Made by a program: the position numbers and the translations under genes. Positions 1 to 11,319 of a DNA stretch of 64,000 nucleotides are shown piece after piece. The stretch is from Tritrichomonas musculus (Eukaryota; Parabasalia; Tritrichomonadida; Tritrichomonadidae), in assembly GCA_039105265.1 (NCBI GenBank), contig JAPFFF010000020.1, positions 1,009,001 through 1,073,000 on the forward strand, written 5' to 3'. Every line of letters begins with the position of its first letter. Position 1 is the first letter of the stretch. The notes under the pieces are model-generated. The model searched no databases, was not told the origin of the DNA, and worked only from the letters and a program-made list of their open reading frames with translations.

Positions 1-766
1 TTAAAATCAATAAAATTTAAAAAACAATAATAAATTTAAAATCAATAATAACAAAAGAAGAAGTTTTATCATGACAGTCTTCTTGTGTTAATTTTTTTCT
101 CCTTGAGAAATGATAGTACACAGTGGACATCATTTTTAAAATGGTTTATGATTTGAAAAAAGTTTAGATGCTGTTTATGATTTGAAAAAGTTTGAGCATT
201 TTATCCTATATATAATAAGAGTTCATTTTGAACATAGGCTTAAAAAAATCAGAATAATATCAGTATATCAAATCTATCATTAAAAAAATCCTATCTCTAA
301 TATATAAAGAGTTTTTATTCAAAAATGATTAAAATATAATATTTTTTAACTTTTTGAGAGCGAAAAGGTGGATGAAAAAAAATCACTTCATATCTTTGAT
401 TTGATATTCTCTATTTTCTGCCCTGGCCAAGCAGAAAAAGAGCATTTCAAAAACATCATAGACAAAAAATGAAGTACCTGATAGTTTTAAAAGTTTATAA
501 AACGCCACAATTTAACTGATGATCATAGTAAACCATAGAAGAAGATCAAGATAACATATTTGTAATATTTTTACTTTCAATATTACTTTTATTTGCAATT
601 TTATAAAAAAAAGTTTATTGTTATTATAAATGATTTATATGTTAATAAAAAAAACACCTTTTAATTTTCTTTATTATTTTACTCTTTTTTAAAGATGATA
701 TTTATGCATATATTTTAAAATACATTTCATAAATGTTAATTAATAGTAAACTTAATTAAGACAAAT
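1..766. other. AT-rich noncoding stretch
   Basis: No convincing coding sequence or RNA gene is visible on either strand. The stretch is AT-rich with short homopolymer runs. A short local duplication (TATGATTTGAAAAA-like) occurs around 145-195. It ends at the inverted repeat of the transposon relic that follows. Confidence 0.5.
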
Positions 767-2670
767 ATCTATAGGAAGTGGAGATCCCGCTTTTTATTTT
801 TCTGAAGGTCTGTTCGGTTTAAATACTTATAGAGAGGTCGTTCAGTGAAGTGGTTTTAACGTAACTTTTTACTTGCAATCAACTTTTTACCAAAAAATAT
901 TTAACAAAATTTCCTAAAAATTATATAATCATAATTTATAGGATTATTCTGTTTTGTTAAATGTAAAATTGTAGTCAAATATGATTTTTTTAATTTTTGA
1001 AATAATATTAATCATTACTGATTTTATCTTTGAATTTTTAAGATTTTTAAGATTTAATTCGATAAATTATATTATTATTCATATACTCGTTATAAATACC
1101 TTGAATCATTCTATTTAAATGATTATTGGTCTCTGAATTGCATTATTAGATAATTTCAGTTTTTTGACATCAAACATTATTCACCGGTTTTTGGTATTTA
1201 TTCTTTTGGTTAGTTATTGTAATATGATTTTATCTTCAACTTTTTAGGAAATTTCTTCCAGTCAATTTTGCATTATAAAATTGCATTTTAAATTCCTATA
1301 CAATCATCTCCAAATTAAAGATTTTAATATATTTTAATATATTTATATATATATTATTAATTTGATTATTTAATTAATTTATCAAAATTTTAGATATTTA
1401 TAGATATAGATCAATTTTTATAATTTGAGATTATTTTTCTGTAAAAATAATTTATTCAATATTTTTATTTATTTAAATGAAAAAATTGAATAACAATTAT
1501 ATTTATTATTCAATCTTATAAATATATATATATAATTCCAATAATACTCTTAAAATGATTGCAATTAATAATATACAATATTAATATTATATAATTATTC
1601 AATTAATTAACTAATATTTATGTTATGTTAAAGATATAAATAAATTATATAATTTTATTACACTTTTATTATAGAATAAATTATTTTTAAAAAATTGAGA
1701 GAAAAATAAATGATTCTCAAATTATTTTTTTATGAAATAAAATAGTAAAAGTATGGAATTCTTAAAAAAAATTATTAAATAAATATAATAATGAATTATG
1801 AAAAATGAGAAAAAGTGTAATAAAATTAAATTTTATCTTCTTGGTCAAAAATATGGTCAAGATTATTATTGCTTTTCATTTAATTATTAAAAATTAAAAT
1901 ATCTAAAGATCAGTCGGAAATTTTATTAAAATATTATTCTATCTTTATATTTATATATCATATAATAACATACTAAAAAATAATCTGTTTTTGAATTACT
2001 TTTTATAAGTTGAACGACCTCTTTTTTTAATTAAACCATGTAACATTCATTTAATCTTGGCTGGATTTTTATATTTTATATTAATTTTAATGATTCCCTA
2101 CTCTAATTCTGATTAGACTTGTTATTTTGAGAATCGATATCAAAAACGTCACTTTTTTGCATCTGATACTCGATTATCAGTTTAAAAATCTGATATCGAG
2201 ATTATCGATTATCAAGATATCAGATATGAAATGTGATATAAAAATAATTGTAAACTTGATATCAATTACCGAGATCTCGAGATCTCAAGCAGGTTTATCT
2301 TTTTTTATAATTGGTATTTGTGATTTTATTATATCTAAAAATAAATAATAGAATGTATTGATGTTTATTTTAAGATTAAAATCAAAAAATACATTCTTTT
2401 TTATGAAATATTTGAGATTAAAATACGATCATATTTTTATCAAAAAGTTTAATTGAAAATTCTGATATCAAAAGCTGAGAAACAAAATTCTCGATCTCTG
2501 AAATCGATCTCGAGAATCTGTGCATATTTATGTATCGATATCAAAAAGTCAATCAATTATCGATCTCGAGAATCGGAGAATAACAAGTCTAATTCTGATT
2601 TTTTGAAAAATAAATTAATCAAACAGACCTTCAGAAAAATAAAAAGCGGGATCTACACTTCCTATAGATA
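767..2670. mobile_element. TA-flanked inverted-repeat DNA transposon relic
   Basis: A terminal inverted repeat of about 47 bp begins TCTATAGGAAGTG at about 767 and is mirrored at about 2622-2669; one visible mismatch lies in the first 20 bases. Both ends abut TA, which fits the TA target duplication of Tc1/mariner-type elements. A second, inner inverted pair (AGAGGTCGTTCA, near 833-844 and 2012-2023) suggests one element inside another or a long subterminal repeat. No transposase frame survives, so this is a non-autonomous or decayed copy of about 1.9 kb. Family assignment is inferred from TIR and TA only. Confidence 0.6.
2112..2600. repeat. Palindromic GATATC/GAGATCTCGAG-rich MITE-like repeat
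   Basis: An inverted pair containing TTAGACTTGTTATT lies near 2115-2128 and 2583-2596. Its arms are full of short palindromes (GATATC, ATCGAT, GAGATCTCGAGATCTC, TCTCGAGA). A hairpin centre with AGAATGTATT facing AATACATTCT sits near 2352-2397. The two short open frames inside follow from palindromy and look non-genic. It lies within the larger inverted-repeat element and probably represents a separate foldback/MITE insertion. Confidence 0.55.
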
Positions 2671-3072
2671 ATTCTTAAAAATAAATATACCAATAAATAT
2701 CAAATATTTTATTAAATATAATAGAATAATTTGGATGCCTTTGGTTAGAATTCAAAATTTTTTATCGTTAGACCCCCTATGTTCCCCCTTTTGGAATTGA
2801 AAATTTTATCTCGACTTTTTAGGAAATCAAGTTCGAGTCCGCCTATAATATCTAACGTGCTTTCATTATCCATACAATTTTAATTTGTGTTATTTTTCAT
2901 ACAATTTAATTATTTTATTAAATATTTAATAATAAATTATATAAAAATTATTATTATAAATTACAAGTTTTGTTAAATTTTATTAGTTTTACTTTTTTGA
3001 TTTGGAGATATTTGTAAAATAGTGGTAATTTAAAAATTTCTGATAAAAATATTTCTGGTATACCATATATTC

Positions 3073-3423
3073 TTGGGATCAAACTCGAAACTCAGAGATG
3101 ACTTCAATGAACATGCGGATGAATACATATCAGAAGGCTGGGAACCAGTTCCTACTGAAAAAGGAGAAAAAATGAAAGAAAAAAATGGAGCAATTGATTT
3201 TTTAGAATGTAATGCAGACTCACATTACAATGTGAAAGAAGTAATTGAAACAGCAATCGAAGTTTCCATACAAAATTTAGGAAAACCAAAAGAAAAAACA
3301 AAGATAGTTAGTAAATTCCAGCAATGGAAAGAAAAACGAAAAGAAAAGAAATCTAAAAAGATTAAAGATCTTTTTCATACGAGGAGAATAAACCAATTAC
3401 ACTATATCTATGATATTATATAA
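3073..3423 (+). CDS. Unrecognised 116-codon open frame without an ATG start
   Basis: The frame encodes a charged protein fragment with residues such as EGWEPVPTEKGEK and a Lys-rich C-terminal part (WKEKRKEKKSKK). The first codon of the listed frame is TTG, the frame continues open upstream, and the first in-frame ATG is about 34 codons in. Composition is less AT-extreme than the surroundings, suggesting it is or was coding, perhaps a fragment of a larger gene. I recognise no domain. The chance that it is a gene remnant rather than a live gene is high. Confidence 0.3.
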   Translation: MGSNSKLRDDFNEHADEYISEGWEPVPTEKGEKMKEKNGAIDFLECNADSHYNVKEVIETAIEVSIQNLGKPKEKTKIVSKFQQWKEKRKEKKSKKIKDLFHTRRINQLHYIYDII

Positions 3424-3881
3424 TATATTATTATCATTTTTCAGATTAATCTATGATATAATATTATATGTTAAAAAATTCAATTAATCATTTTTGGCGT
3501 GCTTCTAATCTAAAAATGATTAATAATATATGTAAAAAAATGATATAATATTATATGGTAAAAATACTAGATTTATTATTATTATTATTATTATTAAGTT
3601 TGGATTCATCTAGCTCTAAATAAAAATCACACTTTTGTTATAAGAATGCTTGAAGCATCAATGCAGATTTTGATTGGAATTAATTAAATAGAGCTTTGGT
3701 TCTAAAAAAAAAAAGTCTTGCTGCTCTCATTTGAAAACATAAAAGTTGTTTTGAAAGAAATTAACACAACTGATTGCAATAAAATGCAGCACTTTCTTAA
3801 ATAATATTATTTTATGAGAGCATATAGAATTATTTCAATAGAAAAGGACTCATAAACGGTCGTATTATGGAAAAATAATTT
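3424..3881. other. Noncoding gap with ATT microsatellite
   Basis: AT-rich spacer upstream of the ankyrin gene. A short (ATT)n run lies near 3572-3596. No coding sequence or RNA gene is seen. Confidence 0.5.
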
Positions 3882-6800
3882 ATGAATATTATCAACTCAT
3901 CGAATGATTTTTTAGATAATCCCTCTGATAACGAATCTAATTTGCCTGATGATATCTTAAACAACTTAACCGATGATTCTATTACAACTCTTTCACAATT
4001 ATTATCAATTCAAGAAGGTGATTTGGCTTCACAAAGAGATAACATCAGAAATACTGTCGAATCACAAATTAATTTAAATGAAGCACAAATAAAAAAAGAT
4101 TTTTTAGATATAATAAGTAATCTTTTTATAATTGAAAATCAAATCTCTCCGGAAACAATGATTAACTTTCAATTTTTAAGAAGAACATTTTATCTTGTTC
4201 AAACAGTTGATCAAACACCCAAAGATGTTTTTATCCAGCTTGTTGATCAAGATAACAATGAAATAACTTATTTACAATTCATTCCAGACGGTTTGTCAAT
4301 TTTTCCAAATTTCCAAATCTCAGAAAACGAAAACCCAATTGAAATCAATAGCTCAAACAAAACTTCTTATATAAAACTAAATAATAACAATGATGGTCAA
4401 ATCAAATTGACTTTTGTAAATTCGCCTCAAAATTTATTTTTTATTCAAATTTTGAGCTATAGAAAAATGACAAATGAAGAACTTTTTCAATATTTTAAAT
4501 CAAAATTGAATATACCAAAAGAAATTCCTGACTTAGAAGCAAGTATCTGTCATAATAATCATTCATTTAAATTATTTCAACTTGTTGATGCTGTTCAAAA
4601 AAACGATTCAATAATTTGCCCAATTTGTCATGAAAAAACGGATTTTTTATATTATGATACGGACACGAATGAGCAGATTCTAGATTATATTTTAGATGAC
4701 AATGATGAAAAATTAATCAATTCATTAATATCCTTTAAAAAAGAACATATTTTCTTTAGCAAATTTAAAATGCCTGCCATTCTTCAAAGCAGTCCTTCAT
4801 TCCTGTCTTTATGCGCTTTTTTTAAATCACAGAAATGCTTTTTTTCTCTTTTAAATTTTTACATAAATAAAAAAGAATATCTTCTCATTGACCAGAGAGA
4901 CAATCTCCAAAGATCACCGATACATTTTGCTTGCTATGGCGGTGATTTGTCAATTATCAAAGCTTTGATTAATAACAGTAATAACGAAGCACTTAATTGG
5001 AGTGATTCGAAAGGATTCAAACCAATTCATTACGCTGTAATGAGTGCCAAATTTGAAGTTATCACATATTTCTATCAAATAGATGCTGACATGTTTCCAT
5101 TTGATAATTCTGAGTCACAAACACCACTTCATTTAGCTTGCCAACTTGGCTATTTAGGAATTGCTAAGTTTTATTGTCAAATCATCATTCCATGCAGCAA
5201 AATTCATGATTTTAATGGATTTTTGTCTACTTTTTGCCAAAGTAAAAGAACACCTTTGCACGATGCTTGTAAAGGAGGACAAATTGAAATTGTCAAATAT
5301 TTGTTGAGTTTTGATTCTTTTGCTAAAAAGCAAATCTCGATTAATTCAGATAAATCACCTTTGTTTTTTGCATGCGAGTCTGGCCATTTAGATTGTGTCA
5401 AAGCTTTGTTAAATTTTGAAAAGAATTTCGATGAACAACAAATAATCAAATCATTCGATGCTGCAATTTTAAACGGCCATGTCGATGTTCTTTCATTCTT
5501 GGTTAAAAATTTGAAAATTAAGATTTCATTCATAATGATTCTGACTGCAATTGTAAACAAAGATTTTGATGTGGCAACTTTCTTAGTTGAAAACGTTTTT
5601 TCAAATAATGAAGCACTTCAAGGCTTACTTGAAAATCTAAATAAACTTGTAAATAATGAGCTTGGAACCAAACATCCGGATGATTCATCAAATGAATTAA
5701 TTGAAAACCAAGATAATTTGAATGAATCAAGGTCATTTGGCTTAAATCGTTTGCCAGTTTCAATCACCTCAGTTGACGATTATGAAAAACAACAAAATGA
5801 ACTCAATCAACAAAATTCTATACCTAATCAATTATTAGTTAATATTTCTCAAAATCCATTTAATCAACAAAACACAGCATCTAACCAATTATTATCTAAT
5901 GTTCAACAAAATCCATCTAATCAACATAATACAGCATCTAATCAATTACTAGTCAATGTTCCTCAAAATCAATCTAATCAACAAAATTCTTTACATAATC
6001 AATTTCTAATCGATATTCCTCAAAATCAATCCAATCAACATAATACAGCATCTAATCAATTACTAATCAATGCTCCTCAAAATCAATCTAACCAACAAAA
6101 TTCTACATCTAATCGGTTATTATCTAATACTCGTCAAAATCAAACTAATCAACAAAATTCTTTACATAATCAATTTCTAATCAATGTTCCTCAAAATCAA
6201 TCTAATCAACAAAATACAGCATCAAATCAATTACTAATCAATGTTCCTCAAAATCAATCTAATCAACAAAATATAGCATCTAATCAATTACTAATCAATG
6301 CTCCTCAAAATCAATCTAACCAACAAAATTCTACATCTAATCGGTTATTATCTAATACTCGTCAAAATCAAACTAATCAACAAAATTCTTTACATAATCA
6401 ATTTCTAATCAATGTTCCTCAAAATCAATCTAATCAACAAAATACAGCATCTAATCAATTATTATCTAATGTTCCTCAAAATCAATCCAATCAACATAAT
6501 ATAACATCTAATCATTTATTATCTAATGTTCCTCAAAATCAATCCAATCAACAAAATATAGCATCTAATCAATTATTATCTAATGTTCCTCAAAATCATT
6601 CTAATCAACAAAATACAGCATCTAATCAATTACTAATCAATGCCATTCATAATCCAAATAACCTACAAAATTCAATTCCAAATCCACTTTTATTGATTAT
6701 TCAAACCCAATCAAGTTCAGATCCCAGTGTTTTAGGCTATTATAAAAACCATTCAGCGGGGGATCCTTCAACTTTTGCCGATTTACTGAATCTTAAATTT

Positions 6801-7034
6801 ACAACCAAAAATAAAGTTAAAATTGCAATGCAAAATATTTCTATGATACAAAAAAAATCTATCAATATTTGCAAATCTGAAGAACGAAGACTTATCTTTA
6901 GGTGCATCAAAGATTGCAGCTTTAAAATGACGTGGACCGAAAGTAATGATTATCATGTTGAGGATGGTGTATTACCTTCTAATTACATTCCAAGATGTGA
7001 TAGATATGGTGCTGAAATGAATAAAATGATTTAA
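3882..7034 (+). CDS. Ankyrin-repeat protein with Asn/Gln tandem repeats and zinc-finger-like C-terminus
   Basis: This is a 1050-residue protein starting at ATG. Residues 1-210 have no recognised domain. Around 220-260 a Cys/His cluster (SIC..H..H, then CPICHEKT) resembles a small zinc-binding or U-box-like module. Residues ~340-580 hold ankyrin repeats (SPIHFACYGGDLSIIKAL, TPLHLACQLGYLGIAKF, TPLHDACKGGQIEIVKYLL, SPLFFACESGHLDCVKALL). Residues ~640-940 are 16 copies of a 19-residue unit of the type NQQNTASNQLLSNVPQNQS. The tail (~945-1050) has spaced cysteines (ICKSEERRLIFRC, then DCSFKMTW) like the N-terminal zinc domain of Mutator/FLYWCH-type DNA-binding proteins. Ankyrin part: sure. Tail assignment: tentative. 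Function unknown, perhaps protein or DNA binding. Confidence 0.85.
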   Translation: MNIINSSNDFLDNPSDNESNLPDDILNNLTDDSITTLSQLLSIQEGDLASQRDNIRNTVESQINLNEAQIKKDFLDIISNLFIIENQISPETMINFQFLRRTFYLVQTVDQTPKDVFIQLVDQDNNEITYLQFIPDGLSIFPNFQISENENPIEINSSNKTSYIKLNNNNDGQIKLTFVNSPQNLFFIQILSYRKMTNEELFQYFKSKLNIPKEIPDLEASICHNNHSFKLFQLVDAVQKNDSIICPICHEKTDFLYYDTDTNEQILDYILDDNDEKLINSLISFKKEHIFFSKFKMPAILQSSPSFLSLCAFFKSQKCFFSLLNFYINKKEYLLIDQRDNLQRSPIHFACYGGDLSIIKALINNSNNEALNWSDSKGFKPIHYAVMSAKFEVITYFYQIDADMFPFDNSESQTPLHLACQLGYLGIAKFYCQIIIPCSKIHDFNGFLSTFCQSKRTPLHDACKGGQIEIVKYLLSFDSFAKKQISINSDKSPLFFACESGHLDCVKALLNFEKNFDEQQIIKSFDAAILNGHVDVLSFLVKNLKIKISFIMILTAIVNKDFDVATFLVENVFSNNEALQGLLENLNKLVNNELGTKHPDDSSNELIENQDNLNESRSFGLNRLPVSITSVDDYEKQQNELNQQNSIPNQLLVNISQNPFNQQNTASNQLLSNVQQNPSNQHNTASNQLLVNVPQNQSNQQNSLHNQFLIDIPQNQSNQHNTASNQLLINAPQNQSNQQNSTSNRLLSNTRQNQTNQQNSLHNQFLINVPQNQSNQQNTASNQLLINVPQNQSNQQNIASNQLLINAPQNQSNQQNSTSNRLLSNTRQNQTNQQNSLHNQFLINVPQNQSNQQNTASNQLLSNVPQNQSNQHNITSNHLLSNVPQNQSNQQNIASNQLLSNVPQNHSNQQNTASNQLLINAIHNPNNLQNSIPNPLLLIIQTQSSSDPSVLGYYKNHSAGDPSTFADLLNLKFTTKNKVKIAMQNISMIQKKSINICKSEERRLIFRCIKDCSFKMTWTESNDYHVEDGVLPSNYIPRCDRYGAEMNKMI
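5790..6690 (+). repeat. 57-bp coding minisatellite (19-residue unit, about 16 copies)
   Basis: In-frame tandem repeats encode an Asn/Gln-rich 19-residue unit inside the ankyrin protein. Units are near-identical but fall into types (SLHNQFLI, TASNQLLS, STSNRLLS). A block of several units is itself duplicated (about 6095-6210 and 6325-6445), showing higher-order expansion by unequal exchange. Confidence 0.85.
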
Positions 7035-7699
7035 AGAGAATTTTGAGAAATTTTCGGTACTGATCAAGGAAAACAGACAAATTGAATACTTTGGAAACTT
7101 TTTCTATGTATGGTCTCAAAAAAAAAATGATATTTTCTTAAGGCTTTCAAAATATTGAAAAAATTTTACTTTTTTCTCAATTTTTATTTTTTTTTTTTCT
7201 GAGCTAAAGTGGATAAGCATTCAATATGTAAAATTTGAATACTATTTTTACTAAAAATTTAAAAATGAATATATCAATCAATACTTGAATTAATCTAATT
7301 CTAACTCAATAAATAGTATTTATATCTTATATAATATATGATTATTTCATATAAATAAGGAAAATGCCATTATTCAACTGGTGTATCAATTATTTCAATT
7401 CAACAGAAAACAATACAATTTTTAATTTTGGAAAAAAAGCTTTATATTAGTTATTTGAAAATATACATAATTAATTAATATGAAATATATAATTGTATAT
7501 ATAGCATTAATTATATAAATAAATATTTCCAATTTAAATATAATATGAATAAATATATTATATGTACAAAAATGTTTTATTTTGCTCACAATATATTTCT
7601 ATTAATATTCAAATGCATTTTTTGAGTTTTCCATTTTAATCATAAGCCTAGGCTTTAAATTGGTGGTCATTTCAGGTTGAAGTTGAATGTAGTATTCAA
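7035..7699. other. Noncoding gap
   Basis: AT-rich DNA with homopolymer runs downstream of the ankyrin gene. Nothing supportable is seen in it. Confidence 0.5.
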
Positions 7700-8010
7700 G
7701 AACTTTAAAAAAAATGTGATTTCATTGACAATGACAGAGATATCAAACATGAACGTAAAATATTATTAATTTTAATATTGAAAATCAGTGATAATCATTG
7801 CCGAGCTCCTCTTTTTGACCAATTGATCAATCAAATTCTTATATTCCTTAAAAAATCAATCAATCAATCCTTATCAAATTCAGAAATCTTCGATATTGTC
7901 AAAGACAACAAGCGAATTCTTCTTTAACTTTTACAAAATGAAATCATAATCATTGATGATTCATTTTTGAATTACCTTCTATGAACTTTTATCTTTTGAT
8001 TTCAATATTG
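7700..8010 (+). pseudogene. DUF3447-family pseudogene fragment
   Basis: Translation of this stretch gives ISDNHCRAP, then SNSEIFDIVKDNKRILL and IIIIDDSFLNYLL. This matches the conserved middle of the DUF3447 proteins further right in the window (for example SNSQIFDIFKTNKRILLFL and MTVDEYFV). A stop codon lies at 7925-7927 and the reading frame is lost on both sides, so it is a host-gene relic, not a live gene. It shows that DUF3447 copies are scattered here. Confidence 0.75.
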
Positions 8011-8357
8011 TTTCCCAATTTTGAAGAAATGACACATTTTTTTATTCGTAAATATTGAATTTGTTTCATTTGTGAACAGAAATCCTACTTTCAAGCAAAA
8101 TTAAGAAATCAATATTTGAAATGAAATCTTTTTTATTTAGTTTTTTATCAACATTAATTGAATAATACAACTTTTTTTGGCTCATTTCAAATTTTCAATT
8201 ATTAAAAAGTGCGCAGAATTGATTTGATTGATATTTTTGGTTTGATGCATATAAAAAGTTCTAGCATGACTCATATTATTTAAGATAATGTTATTTAAAC
8301 TAAAAGGAAATATTATTAAAAATAAAAAGTTTCCTCCTTGAGTCCTATTTAGTCAAG
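8011..8357. other. Noncoding gap before the minisatellite
   Basis: AT-rich DNA with no recognised gene or structure. Confidence 0.45.
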
Positions 8358-9440
8358 ATGATGTTGAAGATGATGTTTAAGGAGATGATGTTTAAGGAGA
8401 TGATGTTTAAGGAGATGATGTTTAAGGAGATGATGTTTAAGGAGATGATGTTTAAGGAGATGATGTTTAAGGAGATGATGTTTAAGGAGATGATGTTTAA
8501 GGAGATGATGTTTAAGGAGATGATGTTTAAGGAGATGATGTTTAAGGAGATGATGTTTAAGGAGATGATGTTTAAGGAGATGATGTTTAAGGAGATGATG
8601 TTTAAGGAGATGATGTTTAAGGAGATGATGTTTAAGGAGATGATGTTTAAGGAGATGATGTTTAAGGAGATGATGTTTAAGGAGATGATGTTTAAGGAGA
8701 TGATGTTTAAGGAGATGATGTTTAAGGAGATGATGTTTAAGGAGATGATGTTTAAGGAGATGATGTTTAAGGAGATGATGTTTAAGGAGATGATGTTTAA
8801 GGAGATGATGTTTAAGGAGATGATGTTTAAGGAGATGATGTTTAAGGAGATGATGTTTAAGGAGATGATGTTTAAGGAGATGATGTTTAAGGAGATGATG
8901 CTGAAGGAGATGATGTTTAAGGAGATGATGCTGAAGGAGATGATGTTTAAGGAGATGATGTTTAAGGAGATGATGTTTAAGGAGATGATGTTTAAGGAGA
9001 TGATGTTTAAGGAGATGATGTTTAAGGAGATGATGTTTAAGGAGATGATGTTTAAGGAGATGATGTTTAAGGAGATGATGTTTAAGGAGATGATGTTTAA
9101 GGAGATGATGTTTAAGGAGATGATGTTTAAGGAGATGATGTTTAAGGAGATGATGTTTAAGGAGATGATGTTTAAGGAGATGATGTTTAAGGAGATGATG
9201 TTTAAGGAGATGATGCTGAAGGAGATGATGTTTAAGGAGATGATGTTTAAGGAGATGATGTTTAAGGAGATGATGTTTAAGGAGATGATGTTTAAGGAGA
9301 TGATGTTTAAGGAGATGATGTTTAAGGAGATGATGTTTAAGGAGATGATGTTTAAGGAGATGATGTTTAAGGAGATGATGTTTAAGGAGATGATGTTTAA
9401 GGAGATGATGTTTAAGGAGATGATGTTGAAGAAGATGATG
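8358..9440. repeat. 15-bp minisatellite, about 71 units
   Basis: The unit ATGATGTTTAAGGAG is repeated for over 1 kb with almost no variation. Variant units (ATGCTGAAG, ATGTTGAAG) occur at both ends and at about 8899, 8929 and 9212. One forward frame stays open through the array and would encode (MMFKE)n, ending in a short unrelated tail at 9482. Because the length is a multiple of three, an open frame is expected by chance, and no promoter or flanking domain supports a gene. High homogeneity implies recent expansion or gene conversion. Confidence 0.9.
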
Positions 9441-9532
9441 TTGATTACAATAATAATAAGAATAAAAATTAATATAAAATAAAATAAATAAATGATAAAT
9501 AAACTTTTGTTTATTGAAATTTATTTTTTTAT

Positions 9533-10435
9533 TTAGTAAAAAGGGCAGCCATATAAAAGCATGACTGCTTTATTAAAGCCATTTGAGTAATTGACTTCTT
9601 CATGCTTTCGCCAGAGGTATTCGGCGATATACCCATCTATGTCGATAGGATTTATTCCTTCCATTATTCGTTTGACCCGCTTAACTTCCCGCCACATTCG
9701 CTCAACTGATTGAGTGTGGCAGCCAGTTTCAGGATCAACGAAATTTTCAGAATGATTGACGATGAGATGATTATAGTTTTGCGGCAGGTTTTTGATTTCA
9801 TTATATGCCGCCCAACCATCAGAATGTATGGTAGTTCCAGGTTTGATGTAAACTTGGATCAGTGAAATTAAATAATCTGCAGACCGTTCGGGAACTTGGA
9901 ATATGAATCTTTCGCCAGTTTGACGGCATATTCCCCCGAACAGCCAGATTTCAGACATTTTGCGTCCGCGATTGTACTTTCTTTTTGTCATAACCGATTC
10001 ATCTATTTCAACCACTGTTCCTGGCCCTCCAATTGGTTGCTGGGGATGCACATGGAGTCTATGCATGCATGCAAGGCGAAATGATTGGTAAAAATTTGTG
10101 ATAGTTTGTTTGGATACACAACATTCATGTGCCGCTAAGCCCCGCCTGTATTTGTTCGCCCAGCAATATAGGATGTGGAAAACCGTTGTCATTGGGAGCT
10201 TGGACCTAGTAAATATAGATTTAAAGAATATACTTTTGGTGCAGTGGCAGTGGCTGCATTGAAGTCTATAGCCAGTTTCAGCATATTTATCTTTCACCAT
10301 GTAGTAATTTCCTTTGCAGTTTTCGGTGCTCTCGCATGCTCCATTTACATATAACAGTCCGTTGTTAAGGGCGTAATAAAAAGATGTCATTTCATGTGAG
10401 AAAAAGTTCATATTATAATATAAATTGTGTTGCAT
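9533..10435 (-). CDS. Merlin/IS1016 (ISXO2-like) DDE transposase
   Basis: This is a 300-residue protein whose first ATG is at 10435 (the open frame extends two codons further). An N-terminal zinc-ribbon-like cluster (Cys34, Cys40, Cys60, Cys63) is followed by a DDE core with D145 in EIDES, D206 in IHSDGWAAY and E245 in TQSVERMW. The motif NFVDPETGCHTQSVE is characteristic of Merlin/IS1016-type transposases, which cut and paste DNA elements. The frame is intact over its full expected length. Terminal inverted repeats could not be picked out in the AT-rich flanks, so element borders are unknown. Base composition is less AT-rich than the flanks, fitting horizontal or recent arrival. Confidence 0.9.
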   Translation of the reverse strand: MQHNLYYNMNFFSHEMTSFYYALNNGLLYVNGACESTENCKGNYYMVKDKYAETGYRLQCSHCHCTKSIFFKSIFTRSKLPMTTVFHILYCWANKYRRGLAAHECCVSKQTITNFYQSFRLACMHRLHVHPQQPIGGPGTVVEIDESVMTKRKYNRGRKMSEIWLFGGICRQTGERFIFQVPERSADYLISLIQVYIKPGTTIHSDGWAAYNEIKNLPQNYNHLIVNHSENFVDPETGCHTQSVERMWREVKRVKRIMEGINPIDIDGYIAEYLWRKHEEVNYSNGFNKAVMLLYGCPFY

Positions 10436-10441
10436 TTGCAA

Positions 10442-11300
10442 AAGTGATATGACAGTACGATATAAATGTAAAAAAAAATAAAAAATATTTATTTGAATAA
10501 ATTGAATGAATATAACGTCAAATTATTCAAAATTTAAATCATCTTATATAAAAAATTGAATAAATTTTAAATAAATTTTCTATCTAAAATACGTTAAAAT
10601 ATTTTTTTATTTATATATATATATATGAAAAAATGTCTATTTATTTTTGATATATATATATATATATAAAAGAAAATTACCATAAAAAGTTCAATCACAC
10701 TAATGTAATTTTATTTTTAGTATATATATTTAATTGATTAATATATGATGCATTTAATAAACTTTTTATAGTATATATATATTAAAACTCATATTTATTT
10801 AAAAGTGTTTTTAGAAAATAATATTTTGTTTGTTATAATATTATCTATTTCAAAAATTTATTTACTTCTCTTTGCTTTTCTTATGAATTTCGATCATCAA
10901 TATTGTTAGTCTTGATTTTTATTTTGTATTATTGAGTTTGCACATATAGATACTTAACAAATATTGGATATATGTAATGAAATATATTTCAATAACATCC
11001 TGTAATGATAAAATAACGCAAGAGTTTAACAATGTATGTTCATTTATGCAATAATGGATTGAATTCGGTGTTTATCTTATTTAAACTTTATAATGTTGCT
11101 AATGCTTTCTTAAAGATACATCGAGAAAGAAACTTTTAATTGTTAAATTGACAAAATTGTTTTAATTGGTGTTACAATATAAAGTTGATGTCATGCTAGC
11201 AAAAAAAAATAAATATATAAGTTCATTATTATGCAGTCATGAAATGGTCTGATGTTTGATGATCCATCCTCCTCATCAAAAATTAATCGTAATGTGAAAT
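10442..11300. other. AT-rich noncoding stretch with TA microsatellites
   Basis: (TA)n runs occur near 10612-10626, 10652-10668 and 10772-10782. No coding sequence is evident. Confidence 0.5.
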
Positions 11301-11319
11301 TAATTGTCTAAATCGGAAT

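Noticed and set aside
2127-2671. Two short open frames in the palindromic element
   Set aside because: They consist of palindrome translation and low-complexity residues and lie inside an inverted-repeat element.
8358-9482. Open frame encoding (MMFKE)n as a gene
   Set aside because: The frame follows mechanically from a 15-bp unit; there is no promoter, no non-repetitive domain and no codon bias independent of the repeat.
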